64,000 bases of DNA from Nocardia flavorosea (GCF_015477805.1 NZ_JADLQL010000002.1:744001-808000), one strand, 5' to 3'. Numbered from the stretch's first letter, positions 20,301 through 28,831 are shown. Notes: a model not told the origin generated them from the sequence alone. Program-made: numbers and translations.

Positions 20301-21250
20301 GGGGCTGGCTGCACATCGGTGAGGCAAAGGTCGGTAAACGCGCCTTCCTCGGCAATTCCGGGATGACCGCACCCGGCCGGCGGGTACCGAAGAACGGCCT
20401 GGTGGCCGTGCTGTCGGCGGCGCCGACCAAGGCCAAGGCCGGATCGTCGTGGCTGGGCAGTCCGCCGGTCCGGTTGCGCCGGGCGGCCGGCAGTGCCGAT
20501 ACCGACCGCACCTTCGATCCGCCGCTGCGGTTGCGGATCTTCCGCGGCGCCTTCGAAACCTGCCGGCTGGCCGCGGTGCTGGTGACCTTCGCCATCGGCC
20601 TCGGGGTTCTGTTCGCCCTCGCCCGAGTGGCGGGCTCTTTCGGCTACCTGGCCGCCGGGTTGCTGTCCGGGGTGGTACTCATGGTCGCGGGCGCGGCGGC
20701 CTGCGCGAGTGCGGTCACGGCGAAATGGGTTCTGGTGGGCCGGATCCGGGCCGAAGAGCATCCGCTGTGGAGTTCGTTCGTCTGGCGCAACGAAGTCTCG
20801 GACGCCTTCGTGGAAACCGTTGCGGCGCCGTGGTTCGCCCGTGCGGCGACCGGTACGCCCGTCCTGAATCTCTGGTTACGCGCGCTCGGCGCGAAGATCG
20901 GCCGCGGGGTATGGTGCGAGTCCTACTGGCTTCCGGAGGCAGACCTGGTGACACTCGGCGACGGAGCGACCGTGGAACGCGGCTGTGTGGTGCAGACCCA
21001 TCTGTTCCACGACCGCATCATGGCCATGGACACCGTCACCCTGGAACCGGGAGCCACCCTCGGACCGCATTGCGTCGCCCTGCCGGCCGCCACCGTCGGC
21101 GCAGGCGCCACCGTGGGCCCGGCGTCGCTGGTGATGCGCGGCGATACCGTGCCGCCGTCCACGAGATGGTGGGGTAACCCCATCGCCCCCTGGACCGGCC
21201 CGGCGCGCGCACCGGACAGCGATTCGGCGGACGAGGAGACCGACCGCTGA
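17339..21250 (+). CDS. single-module NRPS of the epsilon-poly-L-lysine synthase (Pls) type
   Basis: A 1303-residue membrane-bound synthetase; S. albulus Pls is about 1319. An adenylation domain (1-500) has A3 FTSGSTGTPKG (157-167), FDAS (206-209), NTYGPTE (294-300), YRSGDL and the A10 lysine Lys484. Pocket residues by alignment to PheA are Asp207, Ala208, Glu211, Ser250, Ile271, Gly273, Thr295, Val303, Val304, Lys484, close to lysine codes. A carrier domain follows with LGGGS, phosphopantetheine Ser538. No condensation or thioesterase domain is present. Instead six hydrophobic segments (about 597-622, 638-662, 830-855, 866-897, 1075-1095, 1100-1125) enclose three hexapeptide-repeat-like blocks, the terminal region that in Pls links lysines through epsilon-amino groups. 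The ATG at 17339 has GGAAGGTGGG upstream. It is coupled to the M1 peptidase gene. Product identity is inferred. Confidence 0.9.
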   Translation: MQAQLQTVSGLRRAEAAPRARTLVDVLAETAARHPDAPAVATADRTLSYAELLAEIDRSVRDLRAAGVRRGDRVGVRMPSGTWELYLTILAVLHAGAAYVPVDADDPDERARLVFGEAQVTAIATATGIEPAGDRRPGSAIDGQSAPTVDDDAWIIFTSGSTGTPKGVAVTHRNAAAFVDAEARLFLRDNPLGPGDRVLAGLSVAFDASCEEMWLAWRHGACLVPAPRALVRTGADLGPWLVRQGITVVSTVPTLAATWPAEALESVRLLIFGGEAVPPDLAERLADDDREVWNTYGPTEATVVACAALLDGTGPVRIGLPLDGWDLAVVDANGAPVGEGESGELVIGGVGLARYLDPVKDAEKYAPLASLGWDRAYRSGDLVRNDSAGLIFLGRADDQVKIGGRRIELGEIDNALQHLPGVSGAAAAVRTTATGSPVLIGYLTGVPGDYDLTAARTQLSGQLPAPMIPRLVVVPELPTRTSGKVDRNALPWPLAGADSGTEHGLTGTAAWVAQIWTDVLAAEITGAEADFFELGGGSLSAAQLVSALRTRYPQVTVADIYDHPRLGALAELLDDTGPGATAETRRVAPTPRSAQLIQVLATIALTTLTGLQWVTWLAVAASVADGFDVLPWLPRLSWWWTALLFGVFITPLGRMAICVAGARLLLTGVKPGSYPRGGSVHVRLWAAVRLAEASGAENLSGAPWMVPFARALGATVGKGVDLHTLPPVTGMLELRDGCSVEPEVDLSGYWIDGDTVHIGSIQVGKGAVVGARSVLLPGTKIGRDAEIAAGSAVSGKVKAGQEWAGSPAVKVGRARHRWPAQTPERAVHWVIAYGIGSLALGALPLAGLAAGLAVIAWGVRDSVDFTAALLPAFLWLPVATLFSLVVYAVATVVAVRLLSIGLTEGYHPVRSRVGWQVWATERLLDSARTFLFPLYASLLTPIWLRLLGAKVGKRVEASTVLLLPKFTTVADGAFLADDTMIASYELGGGWLHIGEAKVGKRAFLGNSGMTAPGRRVPKNGLVAVLSAAPTKAKAGSSWLGSPPVRLRRAAGSADTDRTFDPPLRLRIFRGAFETCRLAAVLVTFAIGLGVLFALARVAGSFGYLAAGLLSGVVLMVAGAAACASAVTAKWVLVGRIRAEEHPLWSSFVWRNEVSDAFVETVAAPWFARAATGTPVLNLWLRALGAKIGRGVWCESYWLPEADLVTLGDGATVERGCVVQTHLFHDRIMAMDTVTLEPGATLGPHCVALPAATVGAGATVGPASLVMRGDTVPPSTRWWGNPIAPWTGPARAPDSDSADEETDR

Positions 21251-22593
21251 TGGGGAGCAGGTTCTACGACGCCCCCATCGACGACTATCTCCCACAGAAC
21301 GGCAACCGGGGCTATCGCGTTTCGCGGTACGAGCTGGAGCTGAACTACAAGGTCGCCAGCAACCGCCTCGCGGGGCGCGCCGTGATCACCGCGGTGACCA
21401 CGGCCGAACGCCCCCGGTATTCGCTCGACCTGTCCCAGGCCCTGGCGGTATCGAAAGTGCTGGTCAACGGCAACAAGTCCGTCAAGTACAACCATCAGCG
21501 CGGCAAACTCACCGTCACCCCCCGCGAGCGGATCCCGGCGGGCGGGATCCTGCAGCTCGTCGTCCAGTACGCCGGCGCACCGAAACCGGTGCGCGGCCCC
21601 TGGGGCGAGGTCGGCTGGGAGGAGCTCACCGAAGGTGCGCTGGTCGCCAGTCAACCCAACGGCGCCGCCTCCTGGTTCCCCTGCGACGATCATCCGAGCT
21701 CCAAGGCCAGCTACCGGTTCTCGATCACCACCGATACCCCGTACTACACCCTCGCCAACGGCAACCTCGTCGGCAAGCAGACCAAGGCAGGGCAGACCAC
21801 CTGGGTCTACGAACAGGCCGAACCGATGGCCAGCTATCTGGCGACCGTGCAGATCGGCCGTTACCGCAGGCACCGGCTCAGCGACCACAACGCCCCGGTG
21901 CCGATGTACGCGGCCGTTCCGGCCACACTGCGCGCCGCCTTCGATCACGATTTCGCCCGTCAGCCGGCGATGATGTCGGTGTTCAGCGACCTGTTCGGGC
22001 CGTACCCCTTCCAGAGCTACTCGGTGGTGGTCACCGAGGACGAGCTGGAGATCCCCATCGAAGCCCAGGGCATCTCCATTTTCGGCGCCAACCACTGCGA
22101 CGGCCGCCGCGGCGCGGAACGCCTGGTCGCGCACGAACTCGCACACCAGTGGTTCGGCAACAGCCTGACCATCCAGCACTGGTGCGATATCTGGCTGCAC
22201 GAGGGTTTCGCCTGCTACGCGGAATGGATCTGGTCGGAAGCGGCCGGCGGCGCGAGCGCGGACCAGCTGGCCCGGGCGGCCTGGCATACCCTGCGCCGGG
22301 AGCCGCAGAACATCGTGGTCGGCGATCCGGGTCCCACTCTGATGTTCGACGACCGCGTCTACAAACGAGGCGCGCTCACCCTGCACGCGCTGCGGGTGGA
22401 ACTCGGCGATACCGCGTTCTTCCGGCTGATCCGCGATTGGACCGCCCGGCACCGTCATGCGTCGGTCTCCACCGAGGAGTTCACCGATCTCGTCGGCCAC
22501 TACAGCATGGTGCCATTGCATCCGCTGTGGCAGGACTGGCTGTATTCCGAACCGCTGCCGCAGTTGCCGCCCGCCGGTCAGAAAACCAGGTAG
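21250..22593 (+). CDS. M1 family zinc aminopeptidase, coupled to the Pls-like synthetase
   Basis: A 447-residue metallopeptidase. The zinc site is HELAH at 295-299 with the third ligand Glu318 (WLHEGFACY), exactly 18 residues on; catalytic Glu296. The substrate N-terminus site usually written GAMEN is here IEAQGIS, keeping the glutamate but in the shortened form seen in small actinobacterial M1 enzymes. The catalytic tyrosine is probably in VYKRGALTLHAL. It is half the size of PepN, lacking the C-terminal helical domain, and has no signal peptide. Its ATG shares one base with the synthetase stop (TGATG), so both are made from one message. A role in trimming or degrading the polymer, as Pld peptidases do in Streptomyces, is inferred. 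Confidence 0.93.
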   Translation: MGSRFYDAPIDDYLPQNGNRGYRVSRYELELNYKVASNRLAGRAVITAVTTAERPRYSLDLSQALAVSKVLVNGNKSVKYNHQRGKLTVTPRERIPAGGILQLVVQYAGAPKPVRGPWGEVGWEELTEGALVASQPNGAASWFPCDDHPSSKASYRFSITTDTPYYTLANGNLVGKQTKAGQTTWVYEQAEPMASYLATVQIGRYRRHRLSDHNAPVPMYAAVPATLRAAFDHDFARQPAMMSVFSDLFGPYPFQSYSVVVTEDELEIPIEAQGISIFGANHCDGRRGAERLVAHELAHQWFGNSLTIQHWCDIWLHEGFACYAEWIWSEAAGGASADQLARAAWHTLRREPQNIVVGDPGPTLMFDDRVYKRGALTLHALRVELGDTAFFRLIRDWTARHRHASVSTEEFTDLVGHYSMVPLHPLWQDWLYSEPLPQLPPAGQKTR

Positions 22594-22856
22594 CGGCCCG
22601 CCAGCTGTTCGACCAGCGGGTCGTCCTCGCCGACACTGTCCAGGGCATCCAGATCGGCCACCAGCGAGATGAGGCGCGGATCCTCCGACTCGGGACCCGC
22701 CGGGCCGTCCTCGGCCAGTTGCCGCAGCATCTTGTCCCGTACCCGGTCCTTCAATGAGTCGCGCATATCCACCTCGTCTGGTCGGTCTCGTTCCGACATG
22801 ATCGGAAGCACTGCGTGGTTACGCTGCGCTACCTCCTCCGCGCTCGACCCGATCAT
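22578..22856 (-). CDS. small acidic hypothetical protein
   Basis: A 92-residue acidic protein with no recognised domain. A helical stretch (MRDSLKDRVRDKMLRQLAEDG) precedes an acidic tail with DDPLVEQLAGRYLVF. It starts one base after the stop of the DUF2752 gene, which suggests coupled translation, and its stop overlaps the M1 gene stop region by 16 bp on the opposite strand. A second ATG at 22799 (MSERDRPDEV) is an alternative start. Function unknown. Confidence 0.6.
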   Translation of the reverse strand: MIGSSAEEVAQRNHAVLPIMSERDRPDEVDMRDSLKDRVRDKMLRQLAEDGPAGPESEDPRLISLVADLDALDSVGEDDPLVEQLAGRYLVF

Positions 22857-22857
22857 G

Positions 22858-23343
22858 TCAGACCGGCGTCAACCAGGTGCCCCATGGCGTGTTGCGCAGC
22901 ACGGCGTACGCGGCGAGCGAGCCGAGCAGCACCCACATCGTGCCGGTTCCGATCCCGGGCAGCCGCGGTCCTTCACCGCGCCAGGCACGGACGGCCCAAT
23001 CGCCCACCCACAGCGCGAACAGCACCAGCACCGGCAACGCCAGCAGGTTGCTGTGCAGGGAATCGATGATGTTCCCCTCGGTGAGGTTGTGCACTGCCCG
23101 CATACCCCCGCATCCGGGGCAGTACACCCCGAAAAGCGCATACGAAGGACACAGCCCGTACGACCCCGGAACGTGCGGATCCCGGAAATGCAACAGCAGT
23201 ACTGCGCCCGCGCCCGCGCTCGCCACTGCGGCCGGCAGCGCGACCGCGCTCAGCCAAGCGAGCCTGCCTCGCACAGGCTCCGTTTCCGCGGCCGGAACAC
23301 CGGATGGCGCCGGTGGTGGCGGGGCCGCGTCGGAGTCGTTCAC
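22858..23343 (-). CDS. DUF2752 membrane protein
   Basis: A membrane protein of about 161 residues. DUF2752 is recognised by CPSYALFGVYCPGCGGMRAVHNLTEG, with the conserved Cys-x-x-Cys-Gly-Gly and the Arg-Ala-x-His. Three or four hydrophobic segments are visible: one after VRGRLAWL, one around the LHSNLLALPVLVLFALWV region and one near GTMWVLLGSLAAYAVL. The frame continues to 23505, but a GTG at 23343 has GGTGAG six bases upstream and starts the sensible part (VNDSDAAPPPP). Function unknown; the cysteine motif suggests metal or redox chemistry at the membrane. Divergent from the hydrolase at 23586. Confidence 0.8.
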   Translation of the reverse strand: MNDSDAAPPPPAPSGVPAAETEPVRGRLAWLSAVALPAAVASAGAGAVLLLHFRDPHVPGSYGLCPSYALFGVYCPGCGGMRAVHNLTEGNIIDSLHSNLLALPVLVLFALWVGDWAVRAWRGEGPRLPGIGTGTMWVLLGSLAAYAVLRNTPWGTWLTPV

Positions 23344-23585
23344 GGTTCTCACCGTAGCCCCGGCGGCGGGGTTGATGCCACAACCATCGGAGGTGCTAGC
23401 TCCGGTTCGCGCCGAGAAGCATAGAAACGGGATCGAATGGGAATTCTGGGTTAACAGCACCGCCCGCGGAACCGACATCCGGGTTGAGAACCACATTCCG
23501 GGCAAGGGATCTCGGTGCGGCGCTTGCTCTTGTAAGCACCCAGCTTGCAGGTTACCGTGTCAGGCAGGCACAAAGGAGTGTTCTG

Positions 23586-24638
23586 ATGCTGGTGAAATCG
23601 TTGACAGCGCTATCGCAGGCGCACCACGGCGCGCTGACCGCCCCGTACCGAGCCGCGTTACGCGCACGTCGTTTCCGGAACGCTGCCTTCAACGCCCCCG
23701 CCGATGCGCCCGAGATATCGACCGTCACCACCGTCGACGGCGCCCGCCTGCGCGTGCATTCCTACGGTCCCGCCGATGCCGAGCCGATCGTGTTCGTCCA
23801 CGGCTGGAGCTGCTGTATCGAATACTGGAATCCGCAGATCAACGCCTTCGCCGACCGGTGCCGGGTGATCTCCTACGATCAGCGCGGCCACGGTGAGAGC
23901 ACTCTGGGCCGCGCCCCGCTCGGCGACCGCACCCTCGCCGACGATCTCGCCGCCGTCCTCGATGCCACCCTGCGCCCCGGACGCACCGCACTGCTGGTCG
24001 GCCACAGCATGGGCGGTATCACCCTGCAGGCATGGGCCGCCCGCCATCCGCAGCAGGTCGCCCGGCGGGCCCGCGCGGTGGTGCTCGCCAACACCACCTC
24101 GGGCAATATCCGCTACGACACCGATCTGCTCCCCCTGCTGAACAAGCCGCTCAGCGTAGGGAATCAGCCGCTCACCCTGCTCGGCTCGCCCATCCGGCTC
24201 CCGATGATCGTCGCCGAATCGATCCTCACCACCCCGCTGCCCCTGCCGGGCGGCTGGGCGGCCCGGGAACTGCTCAAACAGCGCATCATGGCCCGTGGCG
24301 CCACGAACGAACAGGCGGATTTCGCCCTGAGTATCGTGCGTTCCTGTCGCCCCCTGGCCCGCGGCAGGCACGCCGCCATCCTGGCCGACCTGCAACTCGG
24401 CGCGGCGGCCGCCAACTTGACGGTCCCCACCACGATCATCGCCGGACAACACGACCGGCTGCTGCCCGAACGGATGTCGCGCATCATCGCCGACACCATG
24501 GAGGAGGCCGGCCACCGCCCCGATTACCAGGTCTGGCCCACCGGCCACCTGGGCAATATCGAGGCCGCCGACCGCTTCAACACCGAACTCGTCTCCATCC
24601 TGAATCGCACCGGTTCGCGGTCGGTGGCCGCGGGCTGA
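23586..24638 (+). CDS. alpha/beta hydrolase
   Basis: A 350-residue alpha/beta-hydrolase fold enzyme. The oxyanion turn is HGWSCCIEYW, the nucleophile elbow GHSMGG (Ser), and the acid/histidine pair lies in GQHDRLLP and TGHLGNIE. DQRGHGES precedes the elbow, as in esterase/peroxidase-type hydrolases. The N-terminal 50 residues are a basic lead-in. ATG 23586 was chosen because AAGGAG lies seven bases before it; the frame upstream to 23484 is poor. Substrate unknown, probably an ester. Confidence 0.9.
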   Translation: MLVKSLTALSQAHHGALTAPYRAALRARRFRNAAFNAPADAPEISTVTTVDGARLRVHSYGPADAEPIVFVHGWSCCIEYWNPQINAFADRCRVISYDQRGHGESTLGRAPLGDRTLADDLAAVLDATLRPGRTALLVGHSMGGITLQAWAARHPQQVARRARAVVLANTTSGNIRYDTDLLPLLNKPLSVGNQPLTLLGSPIRLPMIVAESILTTPLPLPGGWAARELLKQRIMARGATNEQADFALSIVRSCRPLARGRHAAILADLQLGAAAANLTVPTTIIAGQHDRLLPERMSRIIADTMEEAGHRPDYQVWPTGHLGNIEAADRFNTELVSILNRTGSRSVAAG

Positions 24639-24847
24639 GCGGAGGTTCCCCGAGTTCGGTCGACGATGCCCGGCTCGGTGGACTTCATCACGGGGGCACC
24701 CCGAGAAGTCGGCGGCAGGAAGAGCCGTCTTGTCCCGGTACCGGAGACGCTCCCCGTGCCGGGAACGGCCGGCGCCATGTGAACAGGAATATCGGCGATG
24801 GCGCGTCGTTGCACCCAGCGACAGCTCCCTGGCGATAGGAATGGACT

Positions 24848-25768
24848 ATGCGCGCAGCGACCTACGACCGCTACACCGCCGACGACAACGATGTACGAGT
24901 CCGTGACCTGCCCACACCAAAACTGTTCCCAGGATCGGTCCTGATCGAGGTTCGCGCGGCCGGAGTGAACCCGGTCGACTGGAAGCTGATGTCGGGTGCG
25001 CTCGACGGCCTGATCGATGCGGTGTTCCCGGTGATTCCCGGCTGGGATGTCGCCGGCACCGTGGTCGATACCGGACTGGACACTCCGGAATTCTCGGTCG
25101 GTGACGAGGTGCTCGCCTACGCCCGAAAGGACGTTCTGCAGGGCGGGACCTTCGCCGAACTGGTCGCGGTGCCGGCCGCGCATGTCGCCCGCAAGCCGGC
25201 CGAACTACCGTGGGAGCAGGCCGGCGCGCTCCCCTTGGCCGGCGGCACGGCACTGCGCACCCTCGACCTGCTCGAGGTGACCGCCGACGACACCGTGCTG
25301 GTCCACGCCGCGGCCGGTGGTGTCGGCAGCCTCGGCGTCCAGATCGCCACGGCCCGCGGCGCCCGGGTCCTGGGCACCGCATCCCAGCAGAACCACGACT
25401 ACCTGCGCGACCTCGGCGCCGAACCGGTCGACTACGGCGACGGCCTGGTCGAACGAATCCGCGAACTCGCCCCCGACGGCGTGCACGCGGTGGCCGATTT
25501 CGTCGGCGGTCAGCTCGACACGACCCTCGCGGTACTCGCTCCGGGCGGCCGGCACGCCTCGGTCGCCGACAACAGCGTGGCCGAACACGGCGGGCATATC
25601 GTCTGGGTCCGCCCCGACGGCCGGCAGACCCAGCGCCTGGCCGACCTCGCCGCCAAAGGCAACTTGACGGTCCCCATCGCCCGCACCTTCTCCCTCGACG
25701 AGGTTCCCGACGCGTTCGCGGCGAGCCGTACCGGACACACGCGCGGGAAGAACGTCATCGTCCTCTGA
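24848..25768 (+). CDS. NADP-dependent quinone oxidoreductase-like MDR protein
   Basis: A 306-residue zinc-free medium-chain reductase. It begins MRAATYDRYT and has the family segments AAGVNPVDWKL, PGWDVAGTVV and GDEVLAYA. The cofactor fingerprint is VHAAAGGVGSLGVQIA, and the ending HTRGKNVIVL is typical. There is no cysteine cluster for structural zinc. Such enzymes reduce quinones or activated double bonds with NADPH. A hydrolase gene follows 83 bp downstream on the same strand, possibly co-transcribed. Confidence 0.92.
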   Translation: MRAATYDRYTADDNDVRVRDLPTPKLFPGSVLIEVRAAGVNPVDWKLMSGALDGLIDAVFPVIPGWDVAGTVVDTGLDTPEFSVGDEVLAYARKDVLQGGTFAELVAVPAAHVARKPAELPWEQAGALPLAGGTALRTLDLLEVTADDTVLVHAAAGGVGSLGVQIATARGARVLGTASQQNHDYLRDLGAEPVDYGDGLVERIRELAPDGVHAVADFVGGQLDTTLAVLAPGGRHASVADNSVAEHGGHIVWVRPDGRQTQRLADLAAKGNLTVPIARTFSLDEVPDAFAASRTGHTRGKNVIVL

Positions 25769-25851
25769 CCTCCCGGCAGCGCGGACCTCGAGCAGCGCGT
25801 CCCGGCCACGTATCGCGGCGTCCGACCTCCCCGGCTTCCGAAGGAGATCTC

Positions 25852-27099
25852 GTGCCCACGTTCCCGTTCCGGCCGGCTCTCCCGCACCAGGTGTTCAGCG
25901 CCGGTTTCTACCCGGATGCCGACGCCGATCATGCGGTGCGCTGCGTCCTCGGCGCGACCGCTTCCGGAGCGGCCGATATCGGCGAGGTTCTGTGGGCGAT
26001 CGATGCCGCCGAACCCGATGACCACGAGAACTGGTTCCGCACCTGGGAAGCAGCCGGTGAACGTGCGCGCACCCTCGCCGATACCGCCGCCTCCGGCGGC
26101 CACCAACTGAGCGCTTCCTGGGCGTATCTCCGGTCCGCCACCTATTTCGCGGCCGCCGTGAACGCGCTCAGCGGTTCCGGCGCCGACGACCGGCTTCTTC
26201 CGACTTTCCGCAGCCACCGCTACGGCTGGGACCGTTTCGTCGACACCACCATGCATCAGGTCGAACGTGTCGCCATCCCGTACGAGAACAGCACCCTGCC
26301 CGGCTATTTCTTCACCCCCGCGCCGGACAGCACTCCGCGGCCCACCTTCGTGATGGTCAACGGCAGCGACGGCGCGCTGTGTGCTCTCTGGAGTTCGGGA
26401 GCATCCGGCGCGCTGGCCCGCGGCTACAACGTGCTGATGTTCGACGGCCCCGGCCAGCAGTCGATGTTGTTCGAGCGGAAAACGGCGTTCCGTCCGGATT
26501 GGGAAGCGGTACTCACCCCGGTTCTCGACCATCTGCTCGACCGGAGCGGCGTCGACCCCGAGCGGGTCGCGCTGTACGGGATCAGCCAGGGCGGATACTG
26601 GATCGCCCGGGCGCTGGTGTTCGAACATCGTTTCGCGGCCGCTGTCGCCGACCCTGGCGTGGTCGATGTCGCGGCCTCCTGGTCTGCGAATATCCCGAAA
26701 TCCCTGCTGAGACTGTTCCATGCGGGTAAGAGGAAACAGTTCGACACCGAACTGGGTGTCGGCCTGAAACTCTCCGGAAAAAGTGCCCACACCTGGAACT
26801 TCCGGGCTCGCCCGTATGGGTGTGACAGCTATTTCGACACCCTCACCGCGGTTCGCGAGTACACACTCGGCGCGGCCGATGCCGCCCGGATCACCACCCC
26901 CCTGTTCATCGCCGACCCCGAGGACGAACAATTCTGGCCGGGCCAGTCCCGGCGTCTCGCCGAGATGGTCTCGGGGCCGGTGCACCGCTGCCGGTTCACC
27001 GCGGCCGAGGGCGCGAACTACCACTGCCAGCCGCTGGCCCGCGCCCTCACCGAACAACGCATGTTCGACTGGCTCGACGAAACGCTGCATCTCCGATGA
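25852..27099 (+). CDS. alpha/beta hydrolase (acyl-peptidase/pseudooxynicotine hydrolase type)
   Basis: A 415-residue hydrolase with a helical N-terminal domain (about 1-130) before the catalytic fold, as in 2,6-dihydropseudooxynicotine hydrolase and FrsA-like proteins. The oxyanion region is FVMVNGSDGA, the nucleophile elbow GISQGG, the acid probably Asp in FIADPEDEQFW, and His in ANYHCQ. The GTG at 25852 has a strong AAGGAGAT site. No signal peptide, so it acts in the cytosol. Substrate unknown; C-C or ester cleavage are both possible. Confidence 0.88.
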   Translation: MPTFPFRPALPHQVFSAGFYPDADADHAVRCVLGATASGAADIGEVLWAIDAAEPDDHENWFRTWEAAGERARTLADTAASGGHQLSASWAYLRSATYFAAAVNALSGSGADDRLLPTFRSHRYGWDRFVDTTMHQVERVAIPYENSTLPGYFFTPAPDSTPRPTFVMVNGSDGALCALWSSGASGALARGYNVLMFDGPGQQSMLFERKTAFRPDWEAVLTPVLDHLLDRSGVDPERVALYGISQGGYWIARALVFEHRFAAAVADPGVVDVAASWSANIPKSLLRLFHAGKRKQFDTELGVGLKLSGKSAHTWNFRARPYGCDSYFDTLTAVREYTLGAADAARITTPLFIADPEDEQFWPGQSRRLAEMVSGPVHRCRFTAAEGANYHCQPLARALTEQRMFDWLDETLHLR

Positions 27100-27200
27100 C
27101 GGTCGGCGCAGGCGGCCACTGAATGGGACCGGCCACCCAGCGGGCTCGGCCGTACGCCGATCCAGGATCCGGCCGCTGTTCCGGAAGGTAGGTTCGTACG

Positions 27201-28256
27201 ATGGCTTTGCGCGTAGTTCAGTGGGCGACCGGGGGTGTCGGACAGGCCGCGATCGGACATATCCTGCGGCATCCCGACCTCGAACTGGTCGGGTGCTGGG
27301 TACATTCGCCGGAGAAGTCCGGTAAGGATGTAGGCGATATCGTCGGATCGGAGAAGACCGGTGTGATCGCGACCCACAGTGTGGAGGAAATCCTCGCGCT
27401 GGACGCCGATTGCGTCCTGTACGCGCCGCTACTGCCGGACGCCGGTCAAGTGCAGGCGATCCTGCGCTCCGGCAAGAATGTCGTCACTCCCCTGGGCTGG
27501 TTCTGGCCGACCGACAAAGAACGGTCGAAGATGGAACCCGCGGCCCTGGCAGGCAACGCGACCTTGCACGGCACCGGTATCGATCCCGGCGGCGCCACCG
27601 AACAGCAGCCCCTCTTCTTCAGCGGACTGTCCTCGGCCATCACCTTCGTCCGCGGCGAGGAGTTCTCCGATATCCGCACCTATAACGCCCCCGATGTAGT
27701 GCGGCACATCATGGGGTTCGGCGGAACCCCCGAGGAAGCAAAAGCGGGCCCGATGCTCGGCCTGCTGGCGCGCGGCTTCGAACAGTCGGTGCGCATGTGT
27801 CTGGACACACTCGGTTTCGCGGAGGCCGAGATCCGCAGCAGCCACGATATCGCGGTCGCCACCGCACCGATCGATTCACCGGCCGGCGTGATCGAACCCG
27901 GCCGCGTCGCCGCGCAGCGTTTCGCCTGGGAAGCGTTCATCGGCGAGACGAAGGTCGTACGGGTGGCGGTCAACTGGTTGATGGGTGCGGAAAACCTCGA
28001 ACCCGCCTGGGAATTCGGGCCCGGTGGTGAACGCTTCGAGATCGAGGTGAAGGGCGACCCCGACTGTTCGGTGGTCATCCACGGCTGGCATCCGGCCAGT
28101 GTCACGGCGGGGCTGCTCCGCAACCCCGGAATCGTGGTCACCGCCGCGCATTGCGTCAATTCGATCCCCACTGTCTGCGCGGCGCCACCCGGGATTCTCA
28201 CGTTCGTGGATATGCCTGTGGTCACCGGTCGCGCACATCCCGATCTCGCCGGATGA
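27201..28256 (+). CDS. NAD(P)H-dependent amine dehydrogenase family protein (DapB-like fold)
   Basis: A 351-residue protein with an N-terminal Rossmann domain (VVQWATGGVGQAAIGHIL, residues 5-22) and a dihydrodipicolinate-reductase-like C-terminal fold. It is often annotated as dihydrodipicolinate reductase but belongs to the 2,4-diaminopentanoate dehydrogenase relatives: TGIDPGGATEQQPLFFSG and the long C-terminal half with HGWHPASVTAGLLRN. Mycobacteriales carry many paralogues, linked to steroid or xenobiotic degradation, but no such cluster surrounds it. Substrate unresolved. Upstream GGAAGGTAGG provides a ribosome site. Confidence 0.85.
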   Translation: MALRVVQWATGGVGQAAIGHILRHPDLELVGCWVHSPEKSGKDVGDIVGSEKTGVIATHSVEEILALDADCVLYAPLLPDAGQVQAILRSGKNVVTPLGWFWPTDKERSKMEPAALAGNATLHGTGIDPGGATEQQPLFFSGLSSAITFVRGEEFSDIRTYNAPDVVRHIMGFGGTPEEAKAGPMLGLLARGFEQSVRMCLDTLGFAEAEIRSSHDIAVATAPIDSPAGVIEPGRVAAQRFAWEAFIGETKVVRVAVNWLMGAENLEPAWEFGPGGERFEIEVKGDPDCSVVIHGWHPASVTAGLLRNPGIVVTAAHCVNSIPTVCAAPPGILTFVDMPVVTGRAHPDLAG

Positions 28257-28316
28257 CAACACCTTTCAGGCAGACGCGAACGAACCGGCACTCGTCCGGT
28301 TCGTTCGGGTAGCCGA

Positions 28317-28790
28317 TCAGGCGGCGGCGATCGCGACCGTCAAAGCGACCAGCGCTGTCGCCTGCAGTCCCACGCGCAGGAAGATGATGCTTTCCCAGCG
28401 CTGTTGCAGCGCACGAGCATTGTCCGGGATCACCCCGGAAAGCGCGGCCGCCTTCTGGGCTGTATTGACCGGCTTGGCGATTCGCGCGTACAGGACGAGC
28501 CAGACGACCAGCGTGACCACGGCCACCGCCGCCGCTGCCGCCGACACCGGGTAACCGCCGAGCCCCGCCAGCACGGCGGCGGCGAGCGCACTCAGCAATC
28601 CGGTGATGCCGACCGGCGGCATCCGCGAGTCGGCGAAATAGTGCCCCCACCCGGCACTCAGGGTCATGGTGGTGTCGTCGAGCCGGGCATTGACCGAGCG
28701 CGTGACGAGTGCGGCGACGGCGTCCGCGCCGTAGACGACGGCATTGGTGACGACGGCGAGTGCAGCGAGAAGTTGGATGAATGTGGCCAT
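28317..28790 (-). CDS. DUF1772 membrane protein
   Basis: A 157-residue integral membrane protein with four hydrophobic segments, the usual DUF1772 layout: the N-terminal ATFIQLLAALAVVTNAVVYG, then GITGLLSALAAAVLAG, the AAAVAVVTLVVWLVLY helix, and the C-terminal GLQATALVALTVAIAAA. The conserved WESIIFLRVGLQ precedes the last helix. The start at 28790 has AGGAGTC upstream; the open frame further up overlaps the DUF4267 gene. It lies 41 bp after that gene in a two-gene operon controlled, by position, by the TetR protein at 29332. Confidence 0.85.
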   Translation of the reverse strand: MATFIQLLAALAVVTNAVVYGADAVAALVTRSVNARLDDTTMTLSAGWGHYFADSRMPPVGITGLLSALAAAVLAGLGGYPVSAAAAAVAVVTLVVWLVLYARIAKPVNTAQKAAALSGVIPDNARALQQRWESIIFLRVGLQATALVALTVAIAAA

Positions 28791-28831
28791 AGCGGACTCC
28801 TGACGGTTTCGTTTCGGCTGGCTCGAATGAG

